Below, in pieces: positions 1-9,857 of a stretch of 64,000 nt of DNA. Within the stretch, counting starts at the first letter, position 1. Every line of letters begins with the position of its first letter. Made by a program: the position numbers and the translations under genes. The notes under the pieces are model-generated. The model ran no database searches and was not told the origin of the DNA. It saw only the letters and a program-made list of their open reading frames with translations. The stretch lies in NCBI GenBank assembly GCA_023053575.1, contig JAKZAP010000016.1:7560046-7624045 (forward strand), written 5' to 3'. Source of the stretch: Branchinecta lynchi (lineage: Eukaryota; Arthropoda; Branchiopoda; Anostraca; Branchinectidae).

Positions 1-1199
1 ATCAATAAAAAGGTGGCTCTGCAATTCCAATAAATATTTTTTCCAGCACAGACTGATTGCATTTGGTTTCATCTGTTAATCGGCTCTAGTACAGCTTTTT
101 GTACGATTACTTCCTTAAAGGGCGTCGAACTGCTAGTGGCTACCACTGAGTTACGATGTCACTGAAACCGATCTAATACGAGGGAGTTGTCAATTGTTTG
201 GTTCTACACGGAGCAACCAAGAGAAGTCCCGCTTTAGAATTTAACTGAAAAGCCACCTTATTATTTTATCTTGGATTTGAATACACTGAATTATTTTGAC
301 TCTGCTAAGGGATTTTATTTTTTGAACTTGGGCTCTAGTAGTGACGTTCAGAAATTTAAACTGCTGGTCCGACAAGACTAATTACCGTTTTACCCCTGGT
401 TCACACTGCTGCGATTACAATCGACATACGATCGTGCGACAAGCAACGTTGAAATATTTGAACTGATCCGACATAACGCATGTGATTTTTTGAGGGAAAG
501 AAAAGAAAAAACAAAGATTTCAAGACTATAAACTGCTCTGCCAGAAATCCTAGGATAGCCGAATGCAAATATCTGGATAAACGTATATTCGTCAAATAAT
601 TCAAGCGTAGAGGTAAGAGCACACACACAGGCACCACAAATCCGACAGAAAAAGTCCAGTTGGTGAAAATCGAATATTTGAATAGCGGAGCAACAAAGTA
701 GCGCATGTTTATCCGTTATTCTTTCCGATATCTTTATCCGGTATTTAAGTAAGTTAGTTTTACAGATGTGGTGAAGTAAGTTTCTTGTCTACAGTTTATA
801 AACCGTTGAACTCTTCAGCCGCGCAAGATTTCAGACAAGATCCCCCCCCCCCTCCGCCCAATCACTTCAAACTATATTTGGCAATGCAAAACGTATACGT
901 CAGCTACATTTTAGCAGAGGTATATTTCGGCCCTTGTCCAGCAGCTGTGTCCAAAATGAAGCCACAGCACCAGCTTTAACTCCAAGCAATTTTCAGGGAA
1001 GAAATTCACAAAATCAGTTATTTAAGAAAGAATCTTTGATTATTTTTCCACAAGTTCATTTTCCAGCTTGAGCTGCTTGAGCCTGAAGAGGACCCTTGCC
1101 AAGAATGGCATAATTGATGGATAACTAAACTGTCGTTTATCAGGCCGTTTAGCTTAAACTTTAACGGTCACCACCTGTAGGGCGTTATCCCTGAAAGGC
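1..1199. other. Unassigned, includes one diverged repeat
   Basis: Apart from the repeat at 325-705 and half a GGCCCTTCTTGG element (about 900-945, 1080-1120), nothing is recognised. It should be intron or flank of the secreted-protein gene if that gene extends left. Confidence 0.5.
325..705 (+). repeat. Diverged dispersed repeat paired with 20110-20345
   Basis: CTCTAGTAGTGACGTTCAG here and ATCTAGTAGCGATGTTCAG there, followed by TCAAGCGTAGAGGTA / TCAAGCATAGAGGTA and AATAGCGGAGCAACAAAGTA / AATAGCGGAACAACGAAGTA. Class unknown. Confidence 0.5.
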
Positions 1200-1437
1200 C
1201 CGAAAAGTTTCGTCAAGGTAGATATGACGTATAGCCTCGGGGTAAATAGACACATGGTGAATCTATATTTGAACTTGGTTTTCTCAGTTGACTAACCATT
1301 GACCTTCTTCTGATTCTAATCTTAATAGTAAAAATGTTCAAGGAGTCTGGCGAAGACCAGATATCTACAAGATCAAATTGTCTGGATCAAAAATTAAATT
1401 TTTGGGGGATCCCATCGAAACCTTTGATCTTGTTGTA
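1200..1437 (+). mobile_element. GGGATCCC element, tail fragment
   Basis: Carries TTCGTCAAGGTAGATATGAC, GGAGTCTGGCGAAGACCAGA, GGGGGATCCCATCGAAACC and the end TTTGATCTTGTT. It is more diverged than copies A and B, so an older insertion. Confidence 0.7.
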
Positions 1438-2065
1438 ACTGTAAATCGTCACACAGAAAAGCTTCATTAAATAAATTGCGATTTTCAGGGGTGTATGCAA
1501 TGCTTTGAAAGCCATCGGCCTTGCACATTTCGATAGAACATTAAATATCTAGTTTTGGGAGACTGCCATGCATTTCCCGAAAAAAATGTAACAGGATGCT
1601 ACGGATGAGATACTGAACGCCCTAGACCGTCAGAGCTGTCTGCTACTTCTTTTTTCTTGACCTGCCTAAAGGCTGAAATAACAGGAAAAAATGACAAGTT
1701 GCTTCTTTCGCGATTGGTGATGAATATCTCAGTGACATATACAAAATGTTGCCTGACAAAAAAGAGAAAGATTACCTGCCATTTTTTCACCCAAACAAGA
1801 CACAGCTTTGTACCGTTTGGGAGTTGCAGAAAAAAAGGACGAAATAGGCGGGCAGTTACTTTGGCTAAAGGTATCTTATCCTATCGAGGTCTGAAACAGT
1901 AAGAATAGATGAGGGAAGCAAAGCGCAGGCCATACTGCAAACACAGGTCTGATTTAAAGTAGTGCGAAATTCTTCTCTCAAATATGATTCGCAGCAGTTT
2001 GGGCTGAAGGAATGTTTATAAGCAGGTACAGATAAAATGCTTTACGAAAATTGAACCGAGTGACT
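1438..2065. other. Unassigned single-copy-looking sequence
   Basis: No convincing exon on the - strand, where a continuation of the secreted-protein gene was sought. Short open frames at 1599-1902 lack splice support. Confidence 0.45.
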
Positions 2066-2441
2066 TTAAAGGACCCCTCGCACTATTTACTCTGCAACTT
2101 TCAGTATTTTAATATAATGCTTCAAAACTAGGCTGCGCTTTCAACAAATAACCCACGGTTTTGTCTGTTTTAAGCCTTTTCCGAGACCCGTTGACTTACA
2201 GAGAAAACAGGGACACAATTTACGTAGCCGGTTTTCCTGATGGAAAAACTTCTCGCAGACAACCGTCGACAGCGTGATACAAATCGAGTGTAGCAAAACA
2301 CGGCAAGTGAGAAAATCAGCGTGGCTTTGTCAGAGGGGTTAGAAAGTACCGTACGTAAATTGGGGTCTCCGGGTTGAGAAATATGCGGAGTGATTATGGA
2401 AGTAGGTTGAGTTAGTATTATAGGTAAGACAGGTCCTTTAA
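2066..2441 (-). mobile_element. TTAA/AGGACC MITE, intact copy
   Basis: Flanked by TTAA at both ends (2066-2069, 2438-2441), with termini AGGACCCCTCGCACTA and AGACAGGTCCT. It is in the presumed intron of the secreted-protein gene. The interior contains the family core TTCTCGCAGACAACCGTCGA. TTAA TSDs point to a piggyBac- or Kolobok-type transposase, and no such gene is in the window. Confidence 0.85.
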
Positions 2442-2703
2442 GTATCACTGAAGATTTGATTTGTGGAGCGAGAAGTTCGGTTCTCTGGTCATTCCTACTT
2501 CCGAGTATCGGACCTAGAGAAGGTGTAATGAATTTTGGAAGGTTAAGGCCCAGCCCATTGTCAGGCAGTAGCTTTATGGTAGGACTAAAGAGATAAACAT
2601 TACCATTCCTTTTTTCTGAATACACTAAAAAAGATCGAGAGGCGGAGAGGCAGAAGTTCTTTATTATTCATTCTTGCAAGTATGTAAAGGCAGGAGGACT
2701 TAC

Positions 2704-2778
2704 CTGTATAGACGCTATTTTTCCTTGGCAGCCAACTGTGGCTAGGAGGACAAGGAGGCTTAACTTTACGAACATCAT
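2704..2778 (-). CDS. First coding exon of an unidentified secreted protein (signal peptide)
   Basis: The 25 codons read MMFVKLSLLVLLATVGCQG then KIASIQ, and end CAG followed by GTAAGTCC, a consensus donor in phase 0. The leader has a basic residue at position 5, a hydrophobic core of about 10 residues (LSLLVLLATV) and small residues for cleavage near Gly16-Gly19. This is a textbook eukaryotic signal peptide. The enclosing exon (2704-2831) begins after a strong acceptor, a T-rich tract ending TTTCTTGCAG. An upstream in-frame TGA shows that Met is the true start. The signal peptide, acceptor and donor together make chance unlikely. Later exons should lie at lower coordinates. None was recognised in 1-2700 on this strand, where a TTAA-family MITE occupies 2066-2441, so the gene probably continues outside the window. 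The mature product is unknown. Confidence 0.68.
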
Positions 2779-2831
2779 CGTTTCCAACCAGTTTCACTTC
2801 TCGGGAAACGCCATGTACCGGCCATCATCAG
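2704..2831 (-). promoter_or_regulatory. 5'UTR/start exon with an overlapping upstream ORF
   Basis: The exon carries 53 bases of leader before the main ATG. An upstream reading frame in the leader starts at tandem ATG codons at 2828-2823 and runs about 17 codons. It ends at a TGA that overlaps the main start in the arrangement ATGA. Such an overlap commonly lowers or couples translation of the main frame, and here that role is inferred. A further short ATG-stop frame lies between the two. The acceptor just upstream implies at least one more 5' non-coding exon. Confidence 0.5.
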
Positions 2832-2997
2832 CTGCAAGAAACACGAAAAAAATATTAAAAAAAATCCTGTTTATCCACACGTCCAAACCATAATAAAGTT
2901 CAGGAGAATTAATATTTCAAATAAGTCACGACATAGCTTTATTCGGGTGTTGGGTTTATTTATCCCAAGAAAATTAGAATTCTTTGAATCCAGACAT

Positions 2998-3466
2998 TAG
3001 TTGCGTTTTTGTTCGGCTTTTGCCTTTCCCTTTTCAGCTTTGGCTTTTTGTTGTTTTCAGGCCTTTTTACCATTCTCGCGTTTTCGCAAGTTACCTGTTA
3101 TCTACTAAGGACTTTTCACTTTTCTCGGATGAAAACGCTGTTTTGACAAATGCCTTTGTATTTTACTTGCACTTCAAATTTTTCATCTCTAAAATCAGAG
3201 ACAGTCTCAAAATACTGATTTTCACTTTGAATCAAGTTCGAATTTGTGATAAACTGGCTAAAGTAGCGAGGCAAAAAGCCAAAAGGAGAGCATAACTTGC
3301 TCAACTACCAAGTCTTCCTTTTTGCAAAAAGCCGAGGGAAAAGGCGAAAATCGGCGTTTGCCTTTTTGACAAAAAAGGGGAAATTGTCAAACAGTGCTTA
3401 GGACCATTTTACGAAAACGCAAAAAAAGGTAAAAAGCCGTCGAAAAGGCGAACAAAAACGCAACTA
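2998..3466. mobile_element. TA-flanked GTTGCG MITE, subfamily with GCTTTTGCC ends
   Basis: Left end TAGTTGCGTTTTTGTTCG and right end CGAACAAAAACGCAACTA, with TA at each end as the TSD. The 469-bp interior consists of AAAAGG/CCTTTT-rich blocks. The terminus is shared with elements at 42706, 59156 and 61102. Confidence 0.75.
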
Positions 3467-3548
3467 TTCAATCCATACACAAGTTGGATGGTTGTTGAGC
3501 AGGAACCGAATTTGTGGAGGATTTTTGTTTTTTTAGCTTTATTTTTTT

Positions 3549-5001
3549 GGGATCCCAAAACGTAAGTGGAGGGATACCTATGACATCGCAAAAGTTGTCC
3601 GTCTGTCCGTCCGTCCGTCCGTCCGTCTGTCCGTCCGTCCGTCCGTCCGTCCGTCCGTCTGTAAGCACGATAACTCTCGAAGGGAATGAGATATTTTGAT
3701 GAAACTTGGTGTGAGGGTTCGTTGGGTCGTCGGACCAGTCAAGTTCGTAGATGGGCTTTGTAGCTCTACATTTAGGGGTGGGGGAGGGGATTCAAATTAA
3801 GGGACAAACAAAATATTTTGAAACAGCTAATGTGATAGTCGATTATGGGGTAAGAAGACATGCTGAGCACGATGGTGAAAACCATTTTGTCGTCGGACAT
3901 GTAGTTCGCCCGGAATCCGGCCAAAACCGGAAAGTTTGTCGAAAGTACAAGTTTTGTTTGAAGTTGATTAGATGTTCGATTTAGGGGTAGGAAGACATGC
4001 TGAAGACGATGGTGTAAATTATTTTCTCGACGGACAAGTATTTCACCCGGAATCCGGCCCAAACCGGAAAGTTTGTTGAAAGTAAAAGTTTTATTTGAAG
4101 TTGATTAGATGTTCGGTTTCGGGGTAGGAAGACATGCTGAAGACGATGGTGAAAACTATTTTCTCGATGGACAACTATTTCGCCCGGAATCCGGCCCAAA
4201 CCGGAAATTTTGTTGAAAGTAAAAGTTTTATTTGAAGTTGATTAAATTTCGATTTAGAGGTAGGGAGACATGCTGAAGACGATGGTGAAAACTATTTTCT
4301 CGACGGAGAAGTATTTCGACCGGAATCCGGCCCAAACCGGAAAGTTTGTCAAAATTAAAAGTTTTGTTTGGAGTTGATTAGATGTTTGATTTAGGGCAAG
4401 AAGACATGCTGAACACTTATGTGAAAACAAGTTTCTACCCGGACACGTAGTTCGTCCGGAATCCGGCCAAAACCGGAAAACTGTTGGAAGTCAAAGTTTT
4501 ATTTCTAGTTGATTAGATAAGCGATTTAGGGGTAAGAAGAGATGGTGAGTCCCTGTGTGACAATCGTATTTTACCCGGACATATAGTTCGACCGGAATCC
4601 GGCTGGAATCGGAAAATTTGTTATAAGCTAAATTTCTATTTGAAGTTGATTAGATGTTCATTACTGGGGAAAGAAGATACCCTGATTTCGTCTTTGAGCT
4701 TTCTTTTTTCGCCGGACAAGTAGTTCTGGAGTTCGGTCGGAACCGGGAAATTGGCAGAAGTGGCAGGAAGTTTTCGTCAAAACAGATATGACTTATAGGG
4801 GTAAACACACATGCTGAATCCTAATCTGAACTTGGTTTTCTCAGGTGATTAGCTATTTGGCCTTAATCTGTTTCTGAATTTTAATTGTAAAAATGTTCAA
4901 GGAGTCTGGCGAAGACTGGATCTGGCTAAGACAAGACCCAGTTGTCTGGATCAGATATTGAATTTTTGGGATCCCATCGAAACCTTTGGTCTTGTTATTT
5001 T
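3549..5001 (+). mobile_element. GGGATCCC element, copy A, with 136-137-bp array
   Basis: Starts GGGATCCCAAAACGTAAGTG. A (GTCC)n run (about 3598-3661), a unique head (to about 3840) and then the array follow. CCGGAATCCGG recurs at 3910, 4047, 4184, 4320, 4456 and 4592 (periods 137, 137, 136, 136, 136), with a degenerate seventh unit near 4733. The tail includes GGAGTCTGGCGAAGACTGGA, then TTTTTGGGATCCCATCGAAA, and ends CCTTTGGTCTTGTT. It has no long TIRs and no coding capacity. The structure recalls non-autonomous elements with internal satellites (Helitron/Helentron-like), but that class is only a guess. Confidence 0.8.
3598..3661 (+). repeat. (GTCC)n/(GTCT) microsatellite
   Basis: About 16 tetramer units in the head of GGGATCCC copy A. 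The same position holds only 3-6 units in other copies, so the run has expanded here. Confidence 0.85.
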
Positions 5002-5351
5002 CGTCCTTTTCTTTATTAGGGTGTTTATGTCATTATTCAAGGGTTTTTGTTGTACTTCCGAACATGTTTCAGCTTCTGGAGGGTGATGGTTTAGTTATTC
5101 TATTATTTACAATACCTACACACATAATTATAATATACTACCGGCAGACAGCAAGCAAAGCACGAATGGCACGGGAGTGCCACGATGTGATGTGATTCTT
5201 TCTTTTATAAAACCCCTATAGAATCTAAATCTAACCTACTGGGCCTAAAAATACGCGGTTTCTGCTTAAAAATGACACTTCCGTCCATCGTGACGCCAGC
5301 AACCTTTTCCTTTAATGAAGTAAAACAAGTGTTGTAGTACAGGTATGCTTC

Positions 5352-5531
5352 CAGGCCCGTATCCAGGAATTCTTTTCGGGGGGGGGGGAGGGTTCCTGCG
5401 GGTCGGACAAAAAAGTACAAAAAAGACAAAGATCGGGGGGAAAAGCCTATAAAAATGACTATTTTTGTGTGTTTCGGGGGGGGGGGGGGGAGGGGGGTTC
5501 AACCCCCTAACCCCCCCTGGATACGGCCTTG
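5352..5531 (+). mobile_element. Poly-G hAT MITE, copy 1 (perfect 8-bp TSD)
   Basis: A 180-bp element with ends CAGGCCCGTATCCAGG and CCTGGATACGGCCTTG, flanked by TATGCTTC on both sides (5344-5351, 5532-5539). Inside are long G runs, the block GCGGGTCGGACAAAAAAG, and a second G run before the CCCCC right end. Six copies are found in the window. Confidence 0.9.
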
Positions 5532-5742
5532 TATGCTTCTCTTTGTTTTTCACCTCAAATTAGGTGGAATGTCAGGCTGGAAAAGTTAGGTGGTAAGGTG
5601 AACTGGCAATGATAAATTAAGAACTTGATATTTGGTGAGAGCAAAGTGTTTCAGGTTTCTTTTGACTGACAAATCAGATTCGTTCGACTTCATCAGCTGT
5701 TTGTTTTTTAATATTCCGTTTCTACCGTGGGATACTTTGAAC

Positions 5743-6473
5743 CAGTGGTTCCCAACCGGTGGTTGGGAACCAAACCACAATTTACCAATTTTACCACAAT
5801 TTCACCAACCACAATTTTACCAACACAGGCATCACTAGCCAAAATGTATATTAAGGGGCAAGGTATTTTTACTGGCCGACAGGTCATTTTTACCGACTGT
5901 TTTTTTTTTTTAAGTAACGGCTTTTAAGAAAAATCACGGCGCTTTGCGCAGACTCTTTTCTTTTTAATCGTCTGGCCGACCTTTTTGGGGGGATGGATGT
6001 TGTCAACCCATACGTGACGCCTCTGATTACAAGCCATAGTGAAAGTCAATGAAATGATGTTGATTCAAAAACAGCTAGCCTACTGCCGTAAAATCTGTTC
6101 CTGTGTCAAACAATATTATTTCAAGAAGAATCGAAGACATTGCAAGTGATATTGTCATTCAGGTTGAGAATTAAGCTAACGATAAAGTCTGTGATGCAGC
6201 TTGATGAAAGCACTGAGAAGATCAAAACCAAACACAGAAACAGGCTGACTGTAAAAAATATGCTGCTAACGACGTTGAGCCGAATTTGACTAAATTTTTG
6301 CTACAAAGCAGCCTCTAGTGATTGCCTCATTGATTTTGTATATATTTTGACACATGTATGCCTTATAATTTATAATAATAGCTATCGTCTTTTCACGTTC
6401 TGAAAAAGGGGGTACGCAATCTTTTCGAACCTTGATTAGGGGTATGTGGTACGGAAAAGGTTGGGAACCACTG
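5743..6473 (+). mobile_element. hAT element (731 bp) with decayed transposase
   Basis: Termini CAGTGGTTCCCAACC and GGTTGGGAACCACTG form near-perfect terminal inverted repeats. They are flanked on both sides by CTTTGAAC, a perfect 8-bp TSD (5735-5742 and 6474-6481). This is diagnostic of hAT insertion. Internally (about 6109-6214) there is a degraded piece of a Charlie/ZBED5-type transposase. NNIISRRIEDIASDIVIQVE is followed, after a stop and a frame change, by MQLDESTEK, the conserved RNase-H-fold start (LDEST) of the family. Most of the transposase is gone, so the copy is non-autonomous. Confidence 0.9.
6109..6240 (+). pseudogene. hAT (Charlie/ZBED5-like) transposase fragment
   Basis: The translated segments ISRRIEDIASDIVIQVEN and, in another frame, SVMQLDESTEKIKTKHR match the order S-x-R-R-I ... 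D-I ... L-D-E-S-T of Charlie-type hAT transposases and domesticated ZBED5-like proteins. At least one stop and one frameshift separate them. The first catalytic Asp is retained, and the remaining catalytic core is deleted. Confidence 0.7.
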
Positions 6474-6481
6474 CTTTGAAC

Positions 6482-7444
6482 GATTAGGAAAGTAATGGGC
6501 AAATTGTTAAAATACTCCCGACGCCGTAATTTTTGCTGTTTGGGGGGACAAAAGGAGCTGAGCAAAAGATTAAAAAATATTACAGTAAATGGCTTTAGTT
6601 TATTTTCATTTCACTTAAATTGTTGTCTGCACTCAGTACTGTGCGTGAGTATTGGTCAGGTCTGAACTTCGTCCTATTCTTCGCAGCATCCCAAGTTAGG
6701 CGATGTTCAATTCAGCATACCTCTAATGTACTAGTCGGACCAGAGTAAAATAACAATAGGGAGTAGCACCAAAGATTTCCATTCATCAGAAACGGGCCTT
6801 ACTCGTAGAGCCGCCCTCTACCCTTACGACATTCAAAGCGAGACAAACTTGATGCTTTAGAAAACTCCAGTACATTCTAGTACGGTCTGCACACCATCGA
6901 GGACCAGGGGAGGTTGAATATTTTTGTTTGCTGTGGGGTTCGGATATGGAGTTATTCGAGTCAACGCTGGTGCACAATTAAATGAGTCTGAGTAGGGACT
7001 TTACCTATCGCTAGTGTCGCATCTATACGTGTGTCACTTTCTTAACGTCTTGGCGCTACTGCCTAGTGTTATTTTGCTCTGAGCCGGACATAATCGAGGA
7101 TCACAACAATGCTGGAACACTAGCAATTTGAAAACTTCCTCCACACTTGTTATTTATCCAATGCCTAGCGACACATTCTGAAGAATTAACGGGCGAGACC
7201 AATGGAACAGTTTTCGGGGCCATATCCGTTACCCTCTACAAGTTTTTTTGATCATAAATTGCTCTTTTAACTGTGTAAATAATGTTCTCAAATGCAGAGC
7301 ACGACAGGAATGAGTGAAAAACTAATAATAGTCAGCATGTCTCCAAAGCTTGTGTGCTGTTTCTCACGGGTACACGTCAGCGTTAAAATACGATTGGGTT
7401 AAATTTGATGCTGGTTTATTTTTGAGGATACGAACTAGAACGGA
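6482..7444. other. Unassigned intergenic sequence
   Basis: No repeat termini, domain or splice-flanked frame is recognised. Confidence 0.5.
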
Positions 7445-7696
7445 CTTGACATTTCTTTGTTGTGTTTTGCTGCCTTCGATGTGTATCACGGTGTCGACGG
7501 TTGTCTGCGAGAAATTTTTCATTGGAAAAACGGTTAAGTAAATTATTTACCTGTTTTCGCTATAAGTCAATGGGTCTCGGAAAAGGCTTAAAACAGCCAA
7601 AACCGTGGGTTATTTGTCGAAAGCACAACCTCGTGTTAAAGTATTCAAATGTTTGAAACTACTATATGTTGAAGAGTAAATAGTTCGAGGGGTCCA
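7445..7696 (+). mobile_element. TTAA/AGGACC MITE, ends lost
   Basis: The core (GTGTATCACGGTGTCGACGG) and right portion (TTCGAGGGGTCC) match the family. The left third and both TTAA ends are missing. Confidence 0.7.
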
Positions 7697-7757
7697 AAGT
7701 AATATCCACCTTGACAAAGTGGTTGTCTTTGTTCAAAAAACAAGAGCTAAGAGCTCA

Positions 7758-9611
7758 TATGGCACTTGATACGAGTAGGTGGTACACGAAAGAAGATGAG
7801 AACGTCACAACATACCCTGCCATCCAAAAATACGATTCAGACCCATAAACAGCATATCTAGTTTTACTCAAGTCTAAGCATTACCGGCATCGCCTCGGAT
7901 CATCTAGGGCAAATGAGTATTCCACCTTCCAAGTTTCAACCCAGTAGATCCCCCCACTCGTTTGGTCCCTAGACGTGCAACACGATTTCCGGTACCCCCT
8001 CGAACTCCCCCTACCGTGGCCAAATCTGATTCGGACTCCTAAATGAATTATCTGAAGTATTTTCTCTTACCGCCTATTAACATTCAAATCTGAGCGATTT
8101 TGGGAACTTTCGGTAACCTCTCCCCCACCGTGGTCGGATCCACTTCGAACCCTAAATGTGTCATCTCTAGCATGTGATCTCTCGGCACTCCAAGTTTCAT
8201 TCGAGTCGCTCAACTTGTTTGACCCCTAATGATCCACATCATTTCCGGGACTCCCCTTGCTGTGGCTGAATACGACTTAGACCCATAAAAGTGGCATATC
8301 TGACATGTCCTATTCCCGTTCATTAAGTTTGAGCTTCGCCCCCCCCCCCCATGCACTATACCCATCCGGATTCGATCCAGACGCCAAATAACAAATCAAG
8401 GCCGAATAAACTCGGTAATGTCCAACTTGCTTCCCTTTCCATCCATCCGGTTGGTTTTATGGATGTTAACCCCCCCCCCCCCGTCCTCCAACTCTTTCAA
8501 CCGTGGACGCATGTGGTTTCACTCGAATCCGACCACCTGTTCGCACTTTACGGAAGCCACTGATTTCCGGGTTCCCCTTCCCTCAACTCCCCAAACATGG
8601 TCGGATTCAGGAAAACGAGTATTCCTGGGGTATTATGTCTGGTCGTTAAGTCACTAATACGCCTTAAAGTTTCTTCAGGTCCTTAGCTGGAACTAGCCTA
8701 ACTGGCGTTCACCGGATTCCGGGAAACAGCCTCTAACTCTCCCATAGAGCCCCGATTCGATCTGATTTTGTCAGTTACGTATCTAGGGCTAATGCTTTTT
8801 CGTCCCACCAAATTCCATCCTAGTACCTCGACCCTATGCGTTTCACGAGGTTTCCGGTGCCCCCCTCGAATTCTCCCCACAGGTATCGGATCCGATAAGG
8901 ATTTGACGTGGAACATCTGAGACGATAGCTCTTTCCAATCGCCAAGTTTCAATGAATTCTGATAACCCGTTCTAAAGTTATGCATGCCACTAAATCCGGG
9001 CTTCCCATCCCTCCACTCCCCCCGTGACGGTTGGATCGGGCAAACGCCTATTCTCAAGTCAGCCTGTTCGGGTCCCTGATACTCCTCCCAAGTTTCATCG
9101 TCCTAGCGCATCAGGAAGTACCCAACTCGTCGGATCGCCAGATTCCAGAGCCCCCCCCCCAACTTCCCCACAGTGCCCGAATCTGTACCGGTTATGTCAA
9201 ACTATGTATTTAGGACTTGTGCTCGTTCTTCCCACCAAGTTTCATCCCGGAAACTCTAAGCGTTTCCGAAGATTTCCGGCTCCCCCTCTAGCTCCCCCCC
9301 CCAAAGTCATCGGATCCGGTCCATTGAGACAGGTAGTCTGAGACACGAGGTCTTTCCAAATATCAAGTTTCATAAATACCTCAAGATTCCCCTCCCTCCA
9401 CTCCCCCTACGATGCTCGGATCGAGGAACTGACTATTCCCGACTTATTCATTTGGAGTCCCTGATATGCCTGCCAAGTTTCAACGTCCTAGCTTATGTGG
9501 AAGTGCCCGAACTAGCAAAATCTGGACAGACCGACCAACAGAGCGACATACCGACGGACGGACAGAAATTGCGATCGCTATATGGCACTTGGCCGAAGGG
9601 CAAGTGCCATA
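7758..9611 (+). mobile_element. TATGGCACTTG element, copy 1, with composite array
   Basis: Begins AGCTCATATGGCACTTG and ends in a hairpin, TATGGCACTTG then CAAGTGCCATA around a 9-nt loop (9581-9611). The interior consists of C-rich units of about 145 bases with CCAAGTTTCATCC and (T)CCCCCTCCACTCCCCC. Three units form a higher-order repeat of about 430 bases (CCAAATTCCATCC at 8806, CCAAGTTTCATCC at 9232). A GACGGACGGACAG run precedes the end hairpin. Reading frames here are byproducts of the array. Confidence 0.75.
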
Positions 9612-9711
9612 CAAAAAAAGATAAAGGTACTACAACAAGAACGAGATGAATGACAGATTACCAGGGAGTAAAATTCAACGCATTGTAAGGTACACGAAAT
9701 AAATACAGTAA

Positions 9712-9857
9712 TTTATTTAGGAGAGGGGAGGGTCTGCCTGCGGGTCGGAACTAATCCATACCAAACAATAACATAGGCTATAAGTTAAAGCCTATAAAAA
9801 ATCAATATTTTGTATATTTCGGGGGTTCAAACCCCCTACCACCCGGATAAGGCCCTG
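9712..9857 (+). mobile_element. Poly-G hAT MITE, degraded copy
   Basis: It retains CTGCCTGCGGGTCGGA and the right end CCCGGATAAGGCCCTG but lacks a clear left terminus and TSD. Confidence 0.6.

Noticed and set aside
2170..2625. 151-codon - strand frame
   Set aside because: It runs across a TTAA-family MITE into flanking sequence, and other copies of the MITE do not keep the frame.
3751..3984. + strand frame MGFVALHLGVGEGIQIKGQT, duplicated at 62604
   Set aside because: Conservation between the two reflects recent copying of the GGGATCCC element, not selection. The frame is broken in the older copies.
3772..4199. Repeated - strand frames beginning MGRIPGEI with RRENNFHHRLQHV
   Set aside because: They are translations of the 136-137-bp array, recur in copy B with stops at the same unit phase, and match no protein family.
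8698..9341. Overlapping frames of 105-119 codons rich in Pro/Ser/Arg
   Set aside because: Byproducts of the C-rich composite array, which leaves few stop codons. Not conserved between array units.
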